From: Limosilactobacillus equigenerosi DSM 18793 = JCM 14505
GTDB taxonomy: Bacteria > Bacillota > Bacilli > Lactobacillales > Lactobacillaceae
Direction: 5' to 3'
NCBI RefSeq assembly: GCF_001311375.1
Contig: NZ_BBAS01000015.1
Span: 1-35,872, forward strand
DNA length: 35,872 bases
In this document: positions 11,575 to 21,650 of the stretch, one piece after another
Numbering within the stretch: position 1 is the first letter of the stretch
Layout: every line of letters begins with the position of its first letter
Made by a program: the position numbers and the translations under genes
The notes under the pieces: generated by a model
Seen by the model: the letters and a program-made list of their open reading frames with translations, nothing else
Database searches by the model: none
Told to the model about the DNA's origin: nothing

Positions 11575-12803
11575 ATGACGACAACAACCACTGACTTACC
11601 ACGCAGCTGGCGCCAAACCTTTATCGTCCTTTGGCTGGGCTGCTTTATTACGGGGATGGGTTTCTCAATGACGATGCCTTTTATTTCCCTGTTTATTAAT
11701 GAATTAGGCCACTTTAGCCACTTTCAACTAAACCTCTATTCGGGGCTCGCCTTTGCGATGACCTTTATCTCGCAAGCCCTGATTTCCCCATACTGGGGGG
11801 CTTGGCCGATCAAAAGGGGCGCAAATTAATGTGTCTCCGCGCGGCCGGGGTCATGGCCATTACGATTTTCGCCACTGGGTTATCAACTAACGTTTGGATG
11901 ATTATTACTTTACGTTTCATCCAAGGAATCTTTTCCGGTTACATTTCTAATGCCACTGCCTTGATGGCCGGTGAAACCCCACATAACCGTTCCGGGCGCG
12001 TTATGACGGCCATGATGACAGCCGGAGTGACTGGGAATTTAATCGGGCCGCTCTTAGGCGGAACCTTATCGGGATGGTTTGGCTACCGAATTCCATTTTT
12101 TTATTACCGGTGGCTTAATGTTTCTTGTCTTCATTCTAACCGCCACCTTAGTAACGGAACATTTCACGCCAATTACGAAGGCCACCATGAAACCAATGCG
12201 CGAAATTATTGATGAATTACCAAACGTTCGGTTAATTGGGGTCATGTTCATTACAACCATGATTATTCAAGCATCTGTGATGTCAATCAATCCAATTGTC
12301 AGCTTATATGTTAAACAATTAATGCATAACCACGGTAATATTTCATTTGTAGCCGGGGTGGTGGCGGCCACTCCGGGGCTAGGAACATTGATTGCATCAT
12401 CTCGTGTTGGACGAACCATGGATCACTTAGGTCCCCAAATCGTCCTCTTAACAGGTCTTGCCGTTGCCACCGTCCTCTTTATTCCAATGGTCTTTGTGAC
12501 CAATCCTTGGCAACTAGCCTTTTGGCGGTTTTTATTAGGCTGGCCAATGCCGCCTTAACCCCCGCCGTTCAAACGATTTTAACTTTAGATACGCCGGCCG
12601 ATGCATTTGGGCGGATCTTCTCTTACAACCAATCCTTCCAAGCGTCTGGAGCTGTCTTAGGTTCCATCGTCGGATCAGTCATTTCTGGGGCGTTTTCATA
12701 CGAAATGGTCTTTATCGTCACTGGTTTGACCTTATTAGTCACCTTGATTCTCGTTTTTGTAACCCGCTCCAAAAATGATCCTAATTTAACTCCCAATAAT
12801 TAA
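11575..12803 (+). CDS. MFS multidrug exporter, MdtG-like (DHA1)
   Basis: About 409 residues after repair, with twelve predicted membrane helices. The opening WRQTFIVLWLGCFITGMGF, the loop 2-3 signature SPYWGALADQKGRKLM (after frame repair), RSGRVMTAMMTAGVTGN and FGRIFSYNQSFQASGAVLG all resemble MdtG-type drug:H+ antiporters. Such proteins export small hydrophobic compounds; the actual substrate is unknown. Three frameshifts interrupt it: at 11801-11805 (CTTGG, one T missing), in a T7 at 12096-12102 (six needed) and at 12540-12543 (one T missing). The start follows GGGAG. It is divergent from the metallophosphoesterase gene. Confidence 0.82.
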
Positions 12804-12817
12804 ATTCACTGCTAATT

Positions 12818-12853
12818 AACGCTCCATCCGCATGTTATTGCTGTTGGGGCGTT
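12818..12853 (+). terminator. Possible weak terminator after the MFS gene
   Basis: AACGCTCCA (12818-12826) can pair with TGGGGCGTT (12845-12853) using one wobble pair. The following T run is poor, so this is a weak call. Confidence 0.35.
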
Positions 12854-12897
12854 ATTGTTACGCGCTGGTGAATCACTCCCCTTTTTTTAATTAAATT

Positions 12898-12906
12898 TGC
12901 TATAAT
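12898..12906 (+). promoter_or_regulatory. Extended -10 promoter of the CNNM gene
   Basis: TGCTATAAT gives a perfect TATAAT with an upstream TGn element, 50 bases before the ATG. No good -35 is seen, as is common for extended -10 promoters. AAAGGA at about 12936 is the ribosome binding site. Confidence 0.6.
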
Positions 12907-12955
12907 AATTTCGTTAATAAAACTAGTTATTTTTGAAAGGATGATTGTTTAATCT

Positions 12956-14317
12956 ATGGACATAAATGTTACCAGTCCCTGGCCACCGATAATTATTATT
13001 TTTATCTTGGCGATTGCGGCGCTCTTTACTTTGACTGAATACTCACTAGTTAAGGTCCGTCCGACGGAATTAAAAGAACTAAAACCAACACGCAAGGTCA
13101 AAAATGCCTTGAAGATGTTGGACAATTTAACTGAATATCTCTCGACAGCTCAAGTTGGGATTACCATTACCTCCCTGATTTTAGGGTGGATCGGGGAAGA
13201 ATATATTACCGATGTAATTCTTTACTTCCATCTCTTACCGGCTCAGGTTGCCAAAGATTTATCATCTGTGATTGGGATTTTAATCTTTACCTTCTTACAT
13301 GCTGTCTTCACTGACTTAGTACCCAAAAACATCGCAATTGATAAGCCCGTCAAGGTTTTATTATTCATCGTCGACATGACGCGCTTCTTCCATATTGTCT
13401 TCTTCCCATTAATTTGGATTTTTGACCGGGTAGCGATTGCCGTGACTAAGATGCTCGGGTTTAATGCGCATCCAGATGAAGATATTTACTCAGAAAATGA
13501 AATTCTCACGCTTTCTAAGGAATCGGAAAAAGCCGGTGAATTAGAACGTGAAGACGTCTTATTCATGCAACGAGCCTTCAAGATGAATGATAAAGTGGCC
13601 GGTGATATTATGGTCGACCGGACGCAATTAGCCGTCATTGATATTACTGACACCATTGAAGACGCGGCCCGCCTTTATTTTGAAAAGAAGTTTACGCGGA
13701 TGCCAGTCGTGGCTAATCATGATAAAGACCACATTATCGGGTACATTTTCTCGTATGACATCATGCGCCAAAACCAAATTAATCCGCAACAAACGATTCA
13801 AGTTATCACGCGGCGGATTCCAACCGTTTATGAAAATCAACCAATTACGGATGTCTTGCAAGTCATGATGCAAAAGCAAGTCCCAATCGTAGTGGTCCAA
13901 GATGAATACGGTGGTACGTCTGGGATTATTACTGATAAGGATATTTACGAAGAACTCTTTGGGACGGTCGGAGAAGAAATTGACCACGTTTCCGATGATA
14001 TGATTGAACAAACTGGCACTGACAATCAAGGCAATACGACATTTGTTGTCTCTGGTAAAATGCCGCTCGATGACTTTATGCGTTACTTTGAAGTGCAAAT
14101 TCCTCAATTTGAAACCGTCCAAGTTACCACATTAACTGGTTTCTTCTTGGAACAACAATATAATCTCAAGGTCGGGCAACCAATTCGGGTAGAAAACTTT
14201 AGCTTTACGCCGATGGATATTGAAAATCAATATGTTAACCAATTCAAGGTTACGCATATTAAACCTAAACCCGCACCAACAACGATTAATCCTGATGAGA
14301 CAACTGAGCAAGATTAA
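12956..14317 (+). CDS. CNNM/CorC-type hemolysin-family transporter (likely Mg2+ export)
   Basis: 453 residues with the complete family layout. A DUF21/CNNM membrane domain occupies roughly residues 1-180 (PPIIIIFILAIAALF, STAQVGITITSLILGWIGEE, FTDLVPKNIAI). A pair of CBS domains spans about 200-330 (IMVDRTQLAVIDI, RMPVVANHDKDHIIGY, VPIVVVQDEYGGTSGIIT). A C-terminal CorC/HlyC domain follows (GKMPLDDFMRYF, VQVTTLTGFFLE). Relatives YhdP and MpfA export Mg2+ and give resistance to it; the CBS pair usually senses nucleotides. The old name hemolysin is not supported by function. No frameshift is seen. It has its own promoter and a very strong terminator. Confidence 0.88.
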   Translation: MDINVTSPWPPIIIIFILAIAALFTLTEYSLVKVRPTELKELKPTRKVKNALKMLDNLTEYLSTAQVGITITSLILGWIGEEYITDVILYFHLLPAQVAKDLSSVIGILIFTFLHAVFTDLVPKNIAIDKPVKVLLFIVDMTRFFHIVFFPLIWIFDRVAIAVTKMLGFNAHPDEDIYSENEILTLSKESEKAGELEREDVLFMQRAFKMNDKVAGDIMVDRTQLAVIDITDTIEDAARLYFEKKFTRMPVVANHDKDHIIGYIFSYDIMRQNQINPQQTIQVITRRIPTVYENQPITDVLQVMMQKQVPIVVVQDEYGGTSGIITDKDIYEELFGTVGEEIDHVSDDMIEQTGTDNQGNTTFVVSGKMPLDDFMRYFEVQIPQFETVQVTTLTGFFLEQQYNLKVGQPIRVENFSFTPMDIENQYVNQFKVTHIKPKPAPTTINPDETTEQD

Positions 14318-14320
14318 GCT

Positions 14321-14366
14321 AAAATCGTCCGCTAGCCGTTATCATGCGACTAGCGGACGATTTTTA
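14321..14366. terminator. Strong bidirectional terminator
   Basis: AAAATCGTCCGCTAG (14321-14335) pairs perfectly with CTAGCGGACGATTTT (14350-14364), a 15-bp stem with a 14-base loop. It separates the convergent CNNM and SGNH genes. Confidence 0.92.
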
Positions 14367-14368
14367 GT

Positions 14369-15456
14369 TTACTTAAATATTGCTGACCAGATTCGGCTCG
14401 CAACCGCAATTCCGCCAGCTTCACTCCAATGCAAATGATCACCGAAGTCAAGTTCCGGTTTTAAGCTGCCGGAGTGATTACTTAACGTCGGTTCTAAATC
14501 AACACCCCACGATGCTGCCGCAAAAATTCATTCACCTGTTGCCGCCGCTGCTCACCCACCGACGAGGCCGACGTGGCAAATAAACTTGGACTTAACGTTG
14601 GTACCAAAACTGGTTGGTGGCGTGCCAATTGTTGGTAGCACGTGGTTAATTGATCTATCGTTGGTAATGCTAGGTTTAATTGTGGCATTTTAAGTGGAAC
14701 TAATAAATCATTTAAGCCCGCATTAACCACCGTTAACGCCAATGGCCATGGCAACTTGCGCTTGAGTAAACGACGATAAGTTGCTTCGCCGTAGGTTGCT
14801 AGATTACCGGTCGTTGCGGGTGCATCCGCCAATAACCGATTGCCGGCGATCCCGGTTTGCAACCACGTAACTTGATTAAGACGGTTTAACAACGTTAAAT
14901 CAAATAAACCTTGCGTTAGCATCCCCATTTCAACCAAGGAGTCCCCGGTAATTTCGATTACTTGTGGGGTACTTGGCGTTAAGACATCAATCCCTGTCAC
15001 ATTAAACCAAGCATGTGGTTGGTCATTACGACTGGATAATGCTGGGCAAGCCCCCAATTGTCGTTGCCACGTGGCATTAATAAATTTAGTTGCATAGGTA
15101 ATATTAACGTCCATGTATGCTTGTGGCTGACTTGCTTGGAACCGTAAATACAACGGTTGTCCCGCTGCCACGGTTATTGGTAACGGATCGGTTAATTGCG
15201 TTGTTTGGGGCGGAATGACTAATTGAGATTGTCCAGCTAACGTTAACGGCTGCGCGTCATTAAAATCAGCCGATAAACTAAGCCACCCTTGGTCGAATAT
15301 AATCGGCGTTGGCGCAAACAAATTTTGTAATCTCACCCGCACCGCGGTTCCCGCGATTAAACTCGTGACCTTCATCACCATCTCCAATTGTGGTAATTGA
15401 AACGGACGAGCTTGAAAACTATGCGGGGCTTGGTAATATCCTGGTTGCCAATTCAT
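14369..15456 (-). CDS. SGNH/GDSL-type hydrolase (esterase/lipase-like), frameshifted near its end
   Basis: About 360 residues. Residues ~1-160 look like a beta-rich N-terminal domain, followed by the SGNH hydrolase fold. The nucleophile block is EITGDSLVEMG, the glycine block TGIAGNRLL and the asparagine block NAGLNDLL. The reading frame appears to stop at 14494, without the family's Asp-His pair. A one-base deletion at the GGGG run (14505-14508 on the plus strand) explains this: the shifted frame continues VDLEPTLSNHSG to FGDHLHWSEAGG, which supplies the D-x-x-H dyad, and stops at 14369. The ATG at 15456 has GAGGA nine bases upstream, so it is preferred over the one at 15471. The substrate is unknown; carbohydrate or lipid ester cleavage is typical. 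Confidence 0.8.
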
Positions 15457-15479
15457 CTTCTTGTTCCTCATAAACCGAA

Positions 15480-15506
15480 ACCGGACTCACTGATTGTGAG
15501 TCCGGT
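15480..15506 (-). terminator. Terminator of the pdh-lplA operon
   Basis: ACCGGACTCAC (15480-15490) pairs with GTGAGTCCGGT (15496-15506) around a 5-base loop, just after the lplA stop. The T run on the minus strand is short (TTCGGTTT). Confidence 0.82.
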
Positions 15507-15512
15507 AAATTT

Positions 15513-16533
15513 TTATTCTTGCATTGCAAATAATTCAATCACTTCTTCCGGCGTATGACCAGTAAAGTAACTCGGAAGGTCAAATGCCTGTAAGGTGGTT
15601 CGAATCGTGGTTGGATCATATGCAATTCCAGTTAATGCGTTTTCTAAGTCTGCGACATCTTGTGTTCCAAAGAAGTCCCCAAAAATTTTAACTGCTTTAA
15701 TTTCACCATGATCGACTTGATAACGAATATCAATCGTGCCACTCGCAAAGTGACGCCGCTTTTGGATTGTAAATGCTGGGGAGCGTCCATAGACCCAATC
15801 CCAGTTCTTATACGTTTCCGCTTCAATTTGATCAATCGCTGCTTCATCAGCTGGCGTTAAATGATACTCATTAACTTGCGCGGCTTCGATTGAATCCACT
15901 TGCCAAATTCGTTTGATAATTTCATCGCGGAATTGAGCGGTTGTTAAGGACTGGTATTCCGGCCTTAAGTATGGTCGCAAATTGGTCACCCGCGAGCGCA
16001 CCGATTTAATTCCTTTGGATGCAATTTTATCGGCAGGAACATGCAAAGCTTTAGCCACATCATCAGTATTAACATCATACATCAAAGTCCCATGTGAGAA
16101 AGTTTTCCCATTCCGCGTATACATTGCATTCCCGGAAAACTTTTTCCCATCAATCGTTAAATCGTTACGACCATTCACTTCAGCTCCCGTAGCACCTAAA
16201 TCGTGTAAGGCATCCACGACGGGTTTAACTAGTTCACTAAATTGACCAAATTCAACTTGATCAGCTGGTACCACAAAGCTAAAGCATAAATTACCGAGAT
16301 CTTGATACATGGCGCCACCACCCGACAATCGCCGTGTGACCGTCACATGATGATCTTCACAGTACGCTTGATTAATTTCTTCAAACGTATTCTGATTGCG
16401 ACCCACAATGATGCACGGTTCCTCAATATAAAAAGAGCATAAACGGTGGTTTAATTTGATCACTATTCATCAAATATTGTTCCGTAGCGAGGTTCCGCCG
16501 AATATCATGGGTTTTCATTGCTACATATTGCAT
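15513..16533 (-). CDS. lplA: Lipoate-protein ligase A
   Basis: About 339 residues after repair. It activates lipoate with ATP and attaches it to the lipoyl lysine of E2. Family motifs are CIIVGRNQNTFEEIN, VTRRLSGGGAMYQDLGNLCF (lipoate-binding RRxxGGGAV-type motif), NGRNDLTIDGKKFSGNA with the catalytic lysine, and FSHGTLMYDVN. The C-terminal accessory domain is present. The normal N-terminus (MQYVAMKTHDIRRNLATEQY) begins at 16533 and is joined through a frameshift in an A5 run at 16430-16434, where four restore the frame. It lies 24 bases downstream of the E3 gene, so lipoylation is co-expressed with the complex that needs it. Confidence 0.92.
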
Positions 16534-16557
16534 CCTACTTGCCCCCCATTCCAAAGC

Positions 16558-17964
16558 TTAAATATTCGTTGGATAACCTAATCCAACATCCGCAGCATCC
16601 ATCACCGCTTCAGATAGTGATGGGTGTGGGTGAATCGTTAACGCAATGTCTTCAACCGTACTACCGGCTTCAATGGCTAACGTTAATTCAGAAATCATAT
16701 CCGAGGCATTGTTTCCAATAATTTGAGCCCCAACGATTCGTTCTTCGTCCGCCGTAAAGACCAACCGAACAAAACCTTCCGTTGCTTGCATTGAAACCGC
16801 CCGTCCATTAGCACTAAATGGGAATTTCGCCGTCTTTACATCGAGGCCTTGCTCCTTGGCTTGGGCAGCCGTTAAGCCGGTTGTCGCGATTTCTGGGTCC
16901 ACGTAACAAACCGCTGGCATGGCCCGATAATCAACAATTGAACTTTGACCGGCAATCGCTTCAGCCGCGACATTTCCTTCATAGCTTGCTTTATGAGCTA
17001 AGGCTGCCCCGGCCACGATATCCCCAATCGCATAAATATGTGGAAGATTCGTCCGCCCTTGACCGTCAACTTTGATTAAACCACGTTCGTCAACTTCAAC
17101 CCCAGCAATATTTAAACCGAGATCATCAGTATTAGGCTTCCGCCCAACCGCTACCGCAACATAATCGGCCGTAACCGTCTTAACTTCCCCGTTAACTTCA
17201 TAGCTAACCGTCACATCATTATCCGTTTGACTCGCACTTTTGGCCATTGCATTCGTAATAATATCAATTCCTTTGGCTTTAAAGCGCTTTTCGATAATCT
17301 TGACCATATCTGGTTCATAGGCGTTCAAAATTGAATTCGTGCCTTCAAGAATGGTCACATGGGTCCCAAAGTTAGCATAAGCCGCCGCTAATTCCGAACC
17401 AATGTAACCCCCACCAATTACGATTAATTCCTTTGGTAAGGTTGGTAATGATAAGAGCCCGGTTGAATCAATCACCCGCTTGTCAAACTTAAACCCAGGA
17501 ATTTCGATAGGATGACTTCCCGTCGCAATAATTAAGTTCTTAAACGTATAGGTTTGCGCACTATCGTCGTTAATCACCCGTAAACTATGGTCTGACTTCA
17601 TGAAGGCCGTCCCATGGATGACGTCAATCTTATTTTTCTTAAATAAGTATGCCACCCCATTACTCATCCGATCAACGACACTTTGCCGGAAGGCTTGCAC
17701 TTTATCAAAGTCTAAAGCAACCTTAGCAACGCTCACCCCTTCATCCGCTGAGTTTTGAGCCGTTAAGTAATCATGGGAAACTTGAATCATGGCTTTGGAT
17801 GGGATACATCCAACGTTTAAACAAACCCCACCGAGGGCATCATAGCGTTCAATGACCGCTACCTTTTGGCCTAATTCCGCCGCATGGACGGCAGCGACAT
17901 ACCCACCAGGCCCAGAACCAATCACAATGGTATCTAAATCAATTGCGTAATCTCCAACAACCAT
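16558..17964 (-). CDS. pdhD: Dihydrolipoyl dehydrogenase (E3 of pyruvate dehydrogenase)
   Basis: 468-residue flavoprotein that reoxidises the dihydrolipoyl arm of E2 and reduces NAD+. It shows the FAD loop TIVIGSGPGGYVAAVHA, the redox-active disulfide in GGVCLNVGCIPSK, the NAD-binding loop ELIVIGGGYIGSELA, the second FAD contact PHIYAIGDIVAG and the C-terminal HPHPSLSEA, whose histidine is the catalytic base. The short N-terminal extension MVVGDYAIDLD has no lipoyl domain. It starts seven bases after the E2 stop. No frameshift is seen. Confidence 0.96.
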   Translation of the reverse strand: MVVGDYAIDLDTIVIGSGPGGYVAAVHAAELGQKVAVIERYDALGGVCLNVGCIPSKAMIQVSHDYLTAQNSADEGVSVAKVALDFDKVQAFRQSVVDRMSNGVAYLFKKNKIDVIHGTAFMKSDHSLRVINDDSAQTYTFKNLIIATGSHPIEIPGFKFDKRVIDSTGLLSLPTLPKELIVIGGGYIGSELAAAYANFGTHVTILEGTNSILNAYEPDMVKIIEKRFKAKGIDIITNAMAKSASQTDNDVTVSYEVNGEVKTVTADYVAVAVGRKPNTDDLGLNIAGVEVDERGLIKVDGQGRTNLPHIYAIGDIVAGAALAHKASYEGNVAAEAIAGQSSIVDYRAMPAVCYVDPEIATTGLTAAQAKEQGLDVKTAKFPFSANGRAVSMQATEGFVRLVFTADEERIVGAQIIGNNASDMISELTLAIEAGSTVEDIALTIHPHPSLSEAVMDAADVGLGYPTNI

Positions 17965-17970
17965 TTCAAA

Positions 17971-19268
17971 TCACCCTTCCATTAACAATAATTCTGGATC
18001 AGCTAACAGTTCTTTCATCCGATTCATCGCCCGTTGTGCCGTTGCCCCATCAATTACACGGTGATCAACCGTCAAGGATAACTTCAAGACCCGCGCCACT
18101 TCGACATGATCATCAACCACGACCGGTTCCTTGGCAATCTTGCCCATTCCGATAATCGCCACTTCTGGCCAGTTAACGATTGGGGTAAAGAAACCACCGC
18201 CAATTGATCCAATATTAGTAATCGTCATCCCAGTATTGCTCATATCAGCACTACTTAACTTACCGTCTTTTGCCGTTTCGGTATTGGCTGCAATTGCCTT
18301 CGCAATATCGAAGAGACTTAATCGATCCGCATGCTTAACATTTGGGACAAATAATCCCTTATCAGTATCAGTGGCAATGCCAACGTTAATGTAATCCCGG
18401 TAATCAATTTGGAAGTTTGCCATATCAACTTTAGCATTCAAGACTGGGAATTCCTTCATTAAGACCGCTAAGGCTTTGGTCATGTAAGCCATAAAGGTTA
18501 ACTTCGCGCCCCGTTCAGCGGCTAATTCCTTGTACTTCTTCCGGTGGTCCCAAAGTTTATCAACCACCACGTCATCAAAGACCGTAATCATTGGAATCTC
18601 ATGCGCTGCGGTAGTCATCGCTTTGGCCGTTGCTTCCGGACTGGACTCATCTTTTCGGCATGTTCAGGCCATCCTTCAGCGGCAGCTGGAACAACTGGGC
18701 TTGGCGCTGGCGTTGCGGTTTCTGTTCCAGTTGCAACTGAAGCAACGGCTTGGTCACCTTGCTTAAAGGCTTCCACATCTACCTTCAAAATTTGACCATG
18801 ACGACCAGTCCCGGTTACTTGCGTTAAATCAACTCCTTGTTCCCGAGCAAACTTCCGGACCGCTGGCATGGCCAACACTGGTACATCGTGGTTAGCGACT
18901 GGCACACTAGTAACTGGGATTGCTACTGGGCCCGGTTCACTTGCAATTTCCGGAGCTGGCGCTGGTTCTGGATCTTCCGCCGGTTCAGCTACTGGAGCTG
19001 CGTCATCCATATTTCCTTGACCATCAGCAACTTCTAATTCAATTAATGGATCCCCAACATTGGCCAGTTCACCTTCAGGAACAATAATCTTAGTTACGAC
19101 CCCATCAATTGGTGCTGGGATTTCTTCAACAGACTTGTCATTTTCAATTTGAACAAAATCTTCGTCTTGTTTAACTTGATCGCCGACTTGAACGTGCCAT
19201 TCACCAATCGTTCCTTCGGCCATCCCTTCACCAACATCCGGTAATTTAAATTGATACTTGCTACTCAT
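17971..19268 (-). CDS. pdhC: Dihydrolipoamide acetyltransferase (E2 of pyruvate dehydrogenase)
   Basis: About 432 residues after repair; the core of the complex, transferring acetyl groups from the lipoyl arm to CoA. One lipoyl domain sits at residues ~1-85, with the lipoylated lysine in ENDKSVEE. A Pro/Ala/Glu-rich linker leads to a peripheral-subunit binding domain (AMPAVRKFAREQGVDLTQVT). After a second linker comes the catalytic domain, with the active-site histidine and aspartate in DHRVIDGA and FFTPIVNWPEVAI earlier. A missing base at 18634-18635 (TT, should be TTT) splits it; repaired, the junction reads SPVRKATAKAMTTAAHEIPM, the normal family sequence. A single lipoyl domain is usual for lactobacilli. 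Confidence 0.95.
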
Positions 19269-19283
19269 TGCACTCTCACCTCA

Positions 19284-20261
19284 CTAGAAGTTAACCGTTG
19301 CCCGGACTTCATCGATAATATCTTGCTTATTTGGTAACCAGGCCCCTTCCGCAGCACTAACTGGATATGGGGTATCTGGCGCCGCTACACGGCCAATTGG
19401 CGCATCTAAGGAAAGAACTCCTTCTTGAGCAATTAAGGCTGCCACTTGGCCACTAACGCCACCTTGCCACGGAGCTTCTTGCACTAGGACCACCCGTCCA
19501 GTCTTCTTAACCGTTGCTAAAATGGCTTCTTCATCTAATGGAGAAATCGTCCGCAAGTCAAGCACTTCAACATCGATGCCTTCCTTAGCTAATTCCTCAG
19601 CGGCCGCTAAACTTTCGCGTACCATGTAACCATACGTGATAATCGAAACGTCTTTTCCTTCCCGCTTAACCGCCGCCTTGTCCAATGGCACCGTATAAGC
19701 TTCATCCGGAACTTCTTGCCGGAATGACCGGTATAACTTCAAGTGTTCCAAGAAGAAGACTGGATCATCAGAGCGAATTGACGAAATCAACAACCCCTTG
19801 GCATCATATGGATCTGATGGGACAACCACCCGTAACCCGGGGATTTGAGCTAATAAGCCAGAAAAATCATCCGAGTGTAATTCAATGGCATTCACCCCAC
19901 CACCAAATGGTGACCGAATCGTGACTGGGTAAGTCCTGGAACCAGAGTGACGAAACCGTTGCCGGGCCATTTGCCCCGCAATTTCATCAAAGGCTTCAAA
20001 AATGAACCCACTAAATTGAATTTCTGGCACCGGCCGGAAGCCTTGGGTAGCTAACCCATTAGCCAAGGCAATAATCCCGGATTCAGCTAACGGGGTATCA
20101 TAGACCCGGTCTTCGCCGTACCTGGCTTGCAAACCATCAGTTGCCCGGAACACCCCACCATTTTTACCAACGTCTTCCCCAAAGACTTCTACTTTCGGGT
20201 CACGTGCTAATTCTTCATCTAAAGCATCGGTAACTGCTTTTACCATCGTAATTTTAGCCAT
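19284..20261 (-). CDS. pdhB: Pyruvate dehydrogenase E1 component, beta subunit
   Basis: 325 residues, complete. Forms the E1 heterotetramer with PdhA, which decarboxylates pyruvate with thiamine diphosphate and acetylates the E2 lipoyl arm. Features are [37 protein letters not shown] with the conserved glutamate, [20 protein letters not shown] and the C-terminal [11 protein letters not shown]. The stop is 15 bases before the E2 start, and the gene begins three bases after the PdhA stop, consistent with a tight operon. Confidence 0.96.
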   Translation of the reverse strand: MAKITMVKAVTDALDEELARDPKVEVFGEDVGKNGGVFRATDGLQARYGEDRVYDTPLAESGIIALANGLATQGFRPVPEIQFSGFIFEAFDEIAGQMARQRFRHSGSRTYPVTIRSPFGGGVNAIELHSDDFSGLLAQIPGLRVVVPSDPYDAKGLLISSIRSDDPVFFLEHLKLYRSFRQEVPDEAYTVPLDKAAVKREGKDVSIITYGYMVRESLAAAEELAKEGIDVEVLDLRTISPLDEEAILATVKKTGRVVLVQEAPWQGGVSGQVAALIAQEGVLSLDAPIGRVAAPDTPYPVSAAEGAWLPNKQDIIDEVRATVNF

Positions 20262-20263
20262 AA

Positions 20264-21358
20264 TTACTTAGCCTCCTTGTCTTCATAGCGCTTGATTTGT
20301 TTTTCAATCGCTGCTGGGGTGTCAACGTATTCAAACTTCAGCATTTCGGATACCGTTTGTTGCGGTTGCGCTTCAAGTTCCTTGACCGCTGCATCCACTT
20401 CTGCATTCACTTCTTCACTATAAGCATGTTCTTGGGCTTGGTCCCAAAGTCCCTTCTTAACTAAGAAGTTCCGCATCCGTTCAATCGGATCCTTAGCATG
20501 CCAAGCTGCTTCTTCATCGCTAGAACGGTACCGCGAAGGATCATCCCCTGATAAGGTGTGGGCTCCATAACGATACGTTAAGGATTCAATTAAGACTGGA
20601 CCATTACCGGCTACCGCGTAATCCCGTGCTTGCTTAACCACGGCATAAACAGCTAGGGCATCCATCCCGTCAACTTGGAAACAAGGTAAGCCAGCGGCAA
20701 CCCCTTTTTGGGCCAACGTTGGGGCAGCTGTTTGTTTAGCCCGTGGGACGGAAATCCCGTAACCATTGTTTTGAACAATGAAGACTGCTGGCGCTTGGAA
20801 GGCACCGGCAAAGTTCAGTCCTTCATAAAAGTCCCCTTGTGACGTCCCACCGTCACCGGTGTACGTGTAGGCAACATTTGGTTTACCGGCTTTCTTTAAC
20901 CCCAAGGCAATCCCAGCGGTTTGAGCATATTGTGCCCCGATAATAATTTGTGGTGGCAAGGCTTTTAATTCTTCAGGGAATTTTGTCCCATTGTAGTGTC
21001 CCTTCGACCACATAAAGGCTTGGGCTAACGGTAACCCGTGCTTAACTAATTGTGGAATGTCCCGGTAAGCTCCCGCTAAGAAATCATCTTTTTCCATCGC
21101 GTAGTTGGAAGCCATTTCACTAGCTTCTTGCCCTTGGGTTGGAGCGATGAAACCTAACCGCCCTTGCCGGTTAAGCTTCGTTGAACGATCCCCAACAATC
21201 CGGGACCATAACATTTGCTTAAATAAATCAACTAATTGTTCATCACTCAAATCTGGCATTAATTCAGGGTTAACAACTTCCCCATCTTGACTTAAAACTT
21301 GGAATGGTTTTTCGTCGCCAGTATAAAATTTGAGACTTTCAAAGTCGAGATTTTTCAT
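20264..21358 (-). CDS. pdhA: Pyruvate dehydrogenase E1 component, alpha subunit
   Basis: 364 residues. The thiamine diphosphate motif runs from [15 protein letters not shown] to VQNNGYG (the GDG to NN spacing is about 30). The active-site loop [12 protein letters not shown] is present, as is the substrate region [14 protein letters not shown]. The start is ATG 21356-21358, nine bases after GGAGG; an upstream in-frame start would overlap that ribosome binding site. It is the first gene of the pdhABCD-lplA operon, with a promoter and a CcpA cre site upstream. Confidence 0.96.
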   Translation of the reverse strand: MKNLDFESLKFYTGDEKPFQVLSQDGEVVNPELMPDLSDEQLVDLFKQMLWSRIVGDRSTKLNRQGRLGFIAPTQGQEASEMASNYAMEKDDFLAGAYRDIPQLVKHGLPLAQAFMWSKGHYNGTKFPEELKALPPQIIIGAQYAQTAGIALGLKKAGKPNVAYTYTGDGGTSQGDFYEGLNFAGAFQAPAVFIVQNNGYGISVPRAKQTAAPTLAQKGVAAGLPCFQVDGMDALAVYAVVKQARDYAVAGNGPVLIESLTYRYGAHTLSGDDPSRYRSSDEEAAWHAKDPIERMRNFLVKKGLWDQAQEHAYSEEVNAEVDAAVKELEAQPQQTVSEMLKFEYVDTPAAIEKQIKRYEDKEAK

Positions 21359-21411
21359 TTTCACAACCTCCAATATTCCTTAATTAGCAATCATGGTATC
21401 GCTACATCTTT

Positions 21412-21439
21412 ATTGTAGCACCGATTAGTTAAATGTAAA
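21412..21439 (-). promoter_or_regulatory. Promoter of the pdh operon
   Basis: On the minus strand TTTACA (21439-21434) and TACAAT (21417-21412) are 16 bases apart, with TGC directly before the -10. This is the same architecture as the metallophosphoesterase promoter. It lies 54 bases upstream of the pdhA ATG. Confidence 0.78.
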
Positions 21440-21461
21440 TTTAGCTCACTACTGAGCAAAC

Positions 21462-21475
21462 TGTAAGCGCTTACA
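21462..21475. promoter_or_regulatory. CcpA cre site upstream of the pdh promoter
   Basis: TGTAAGCGCTTACA is a perfect 14-base palindrome that fits the CcpA catabolite-responsive element. It sits 22 bases upstream of the -35, centred near -64 from the expected transcription start. In Bacillus, cre sites at this kind of position upstream of the promoter (as at ackA and pta) are activating, so glucose activation of pdh is the likelier reading. The direction of control is inferred. Confidence 0.85.
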
Positions 21476-21583
21476 ACGGTGTGACTGAACTATTAGCCGG
21501 TCTAACGGCATTTTAAGTTCGTGAAACCCAATATCATGTGTAAAATTAGCTAAAATTTCAAAATAAATTTTGACTTTAAAATC

Positions 21584-21644
21584 AAAAAAACTGGCCCGCG
21601 ATTCAGGATAAGCTACCTTTTGCCATCCTTAACGCTTGCCAGTT
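21584..21644 (-). terminator. Terminator of the TetR-type regulator gene
   Basis: On the minus strand AACTGGC (21644-21638) pairs with GCCAGTT (21595-21589), followed by seven T. An inner AGGAT/ATCCT pairing and partly matched flanks extend the stem. Confidence 0.75.
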
Positions 21645-21650
21645 ATACAC

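Noticed and set aside
13628-14122. A 164-codon minus-strand frame inside the CNNM gene
   Set aside because: It is the antisense of a fully conserved multi-domain protein gene, with no start signals and no protein resemblance.
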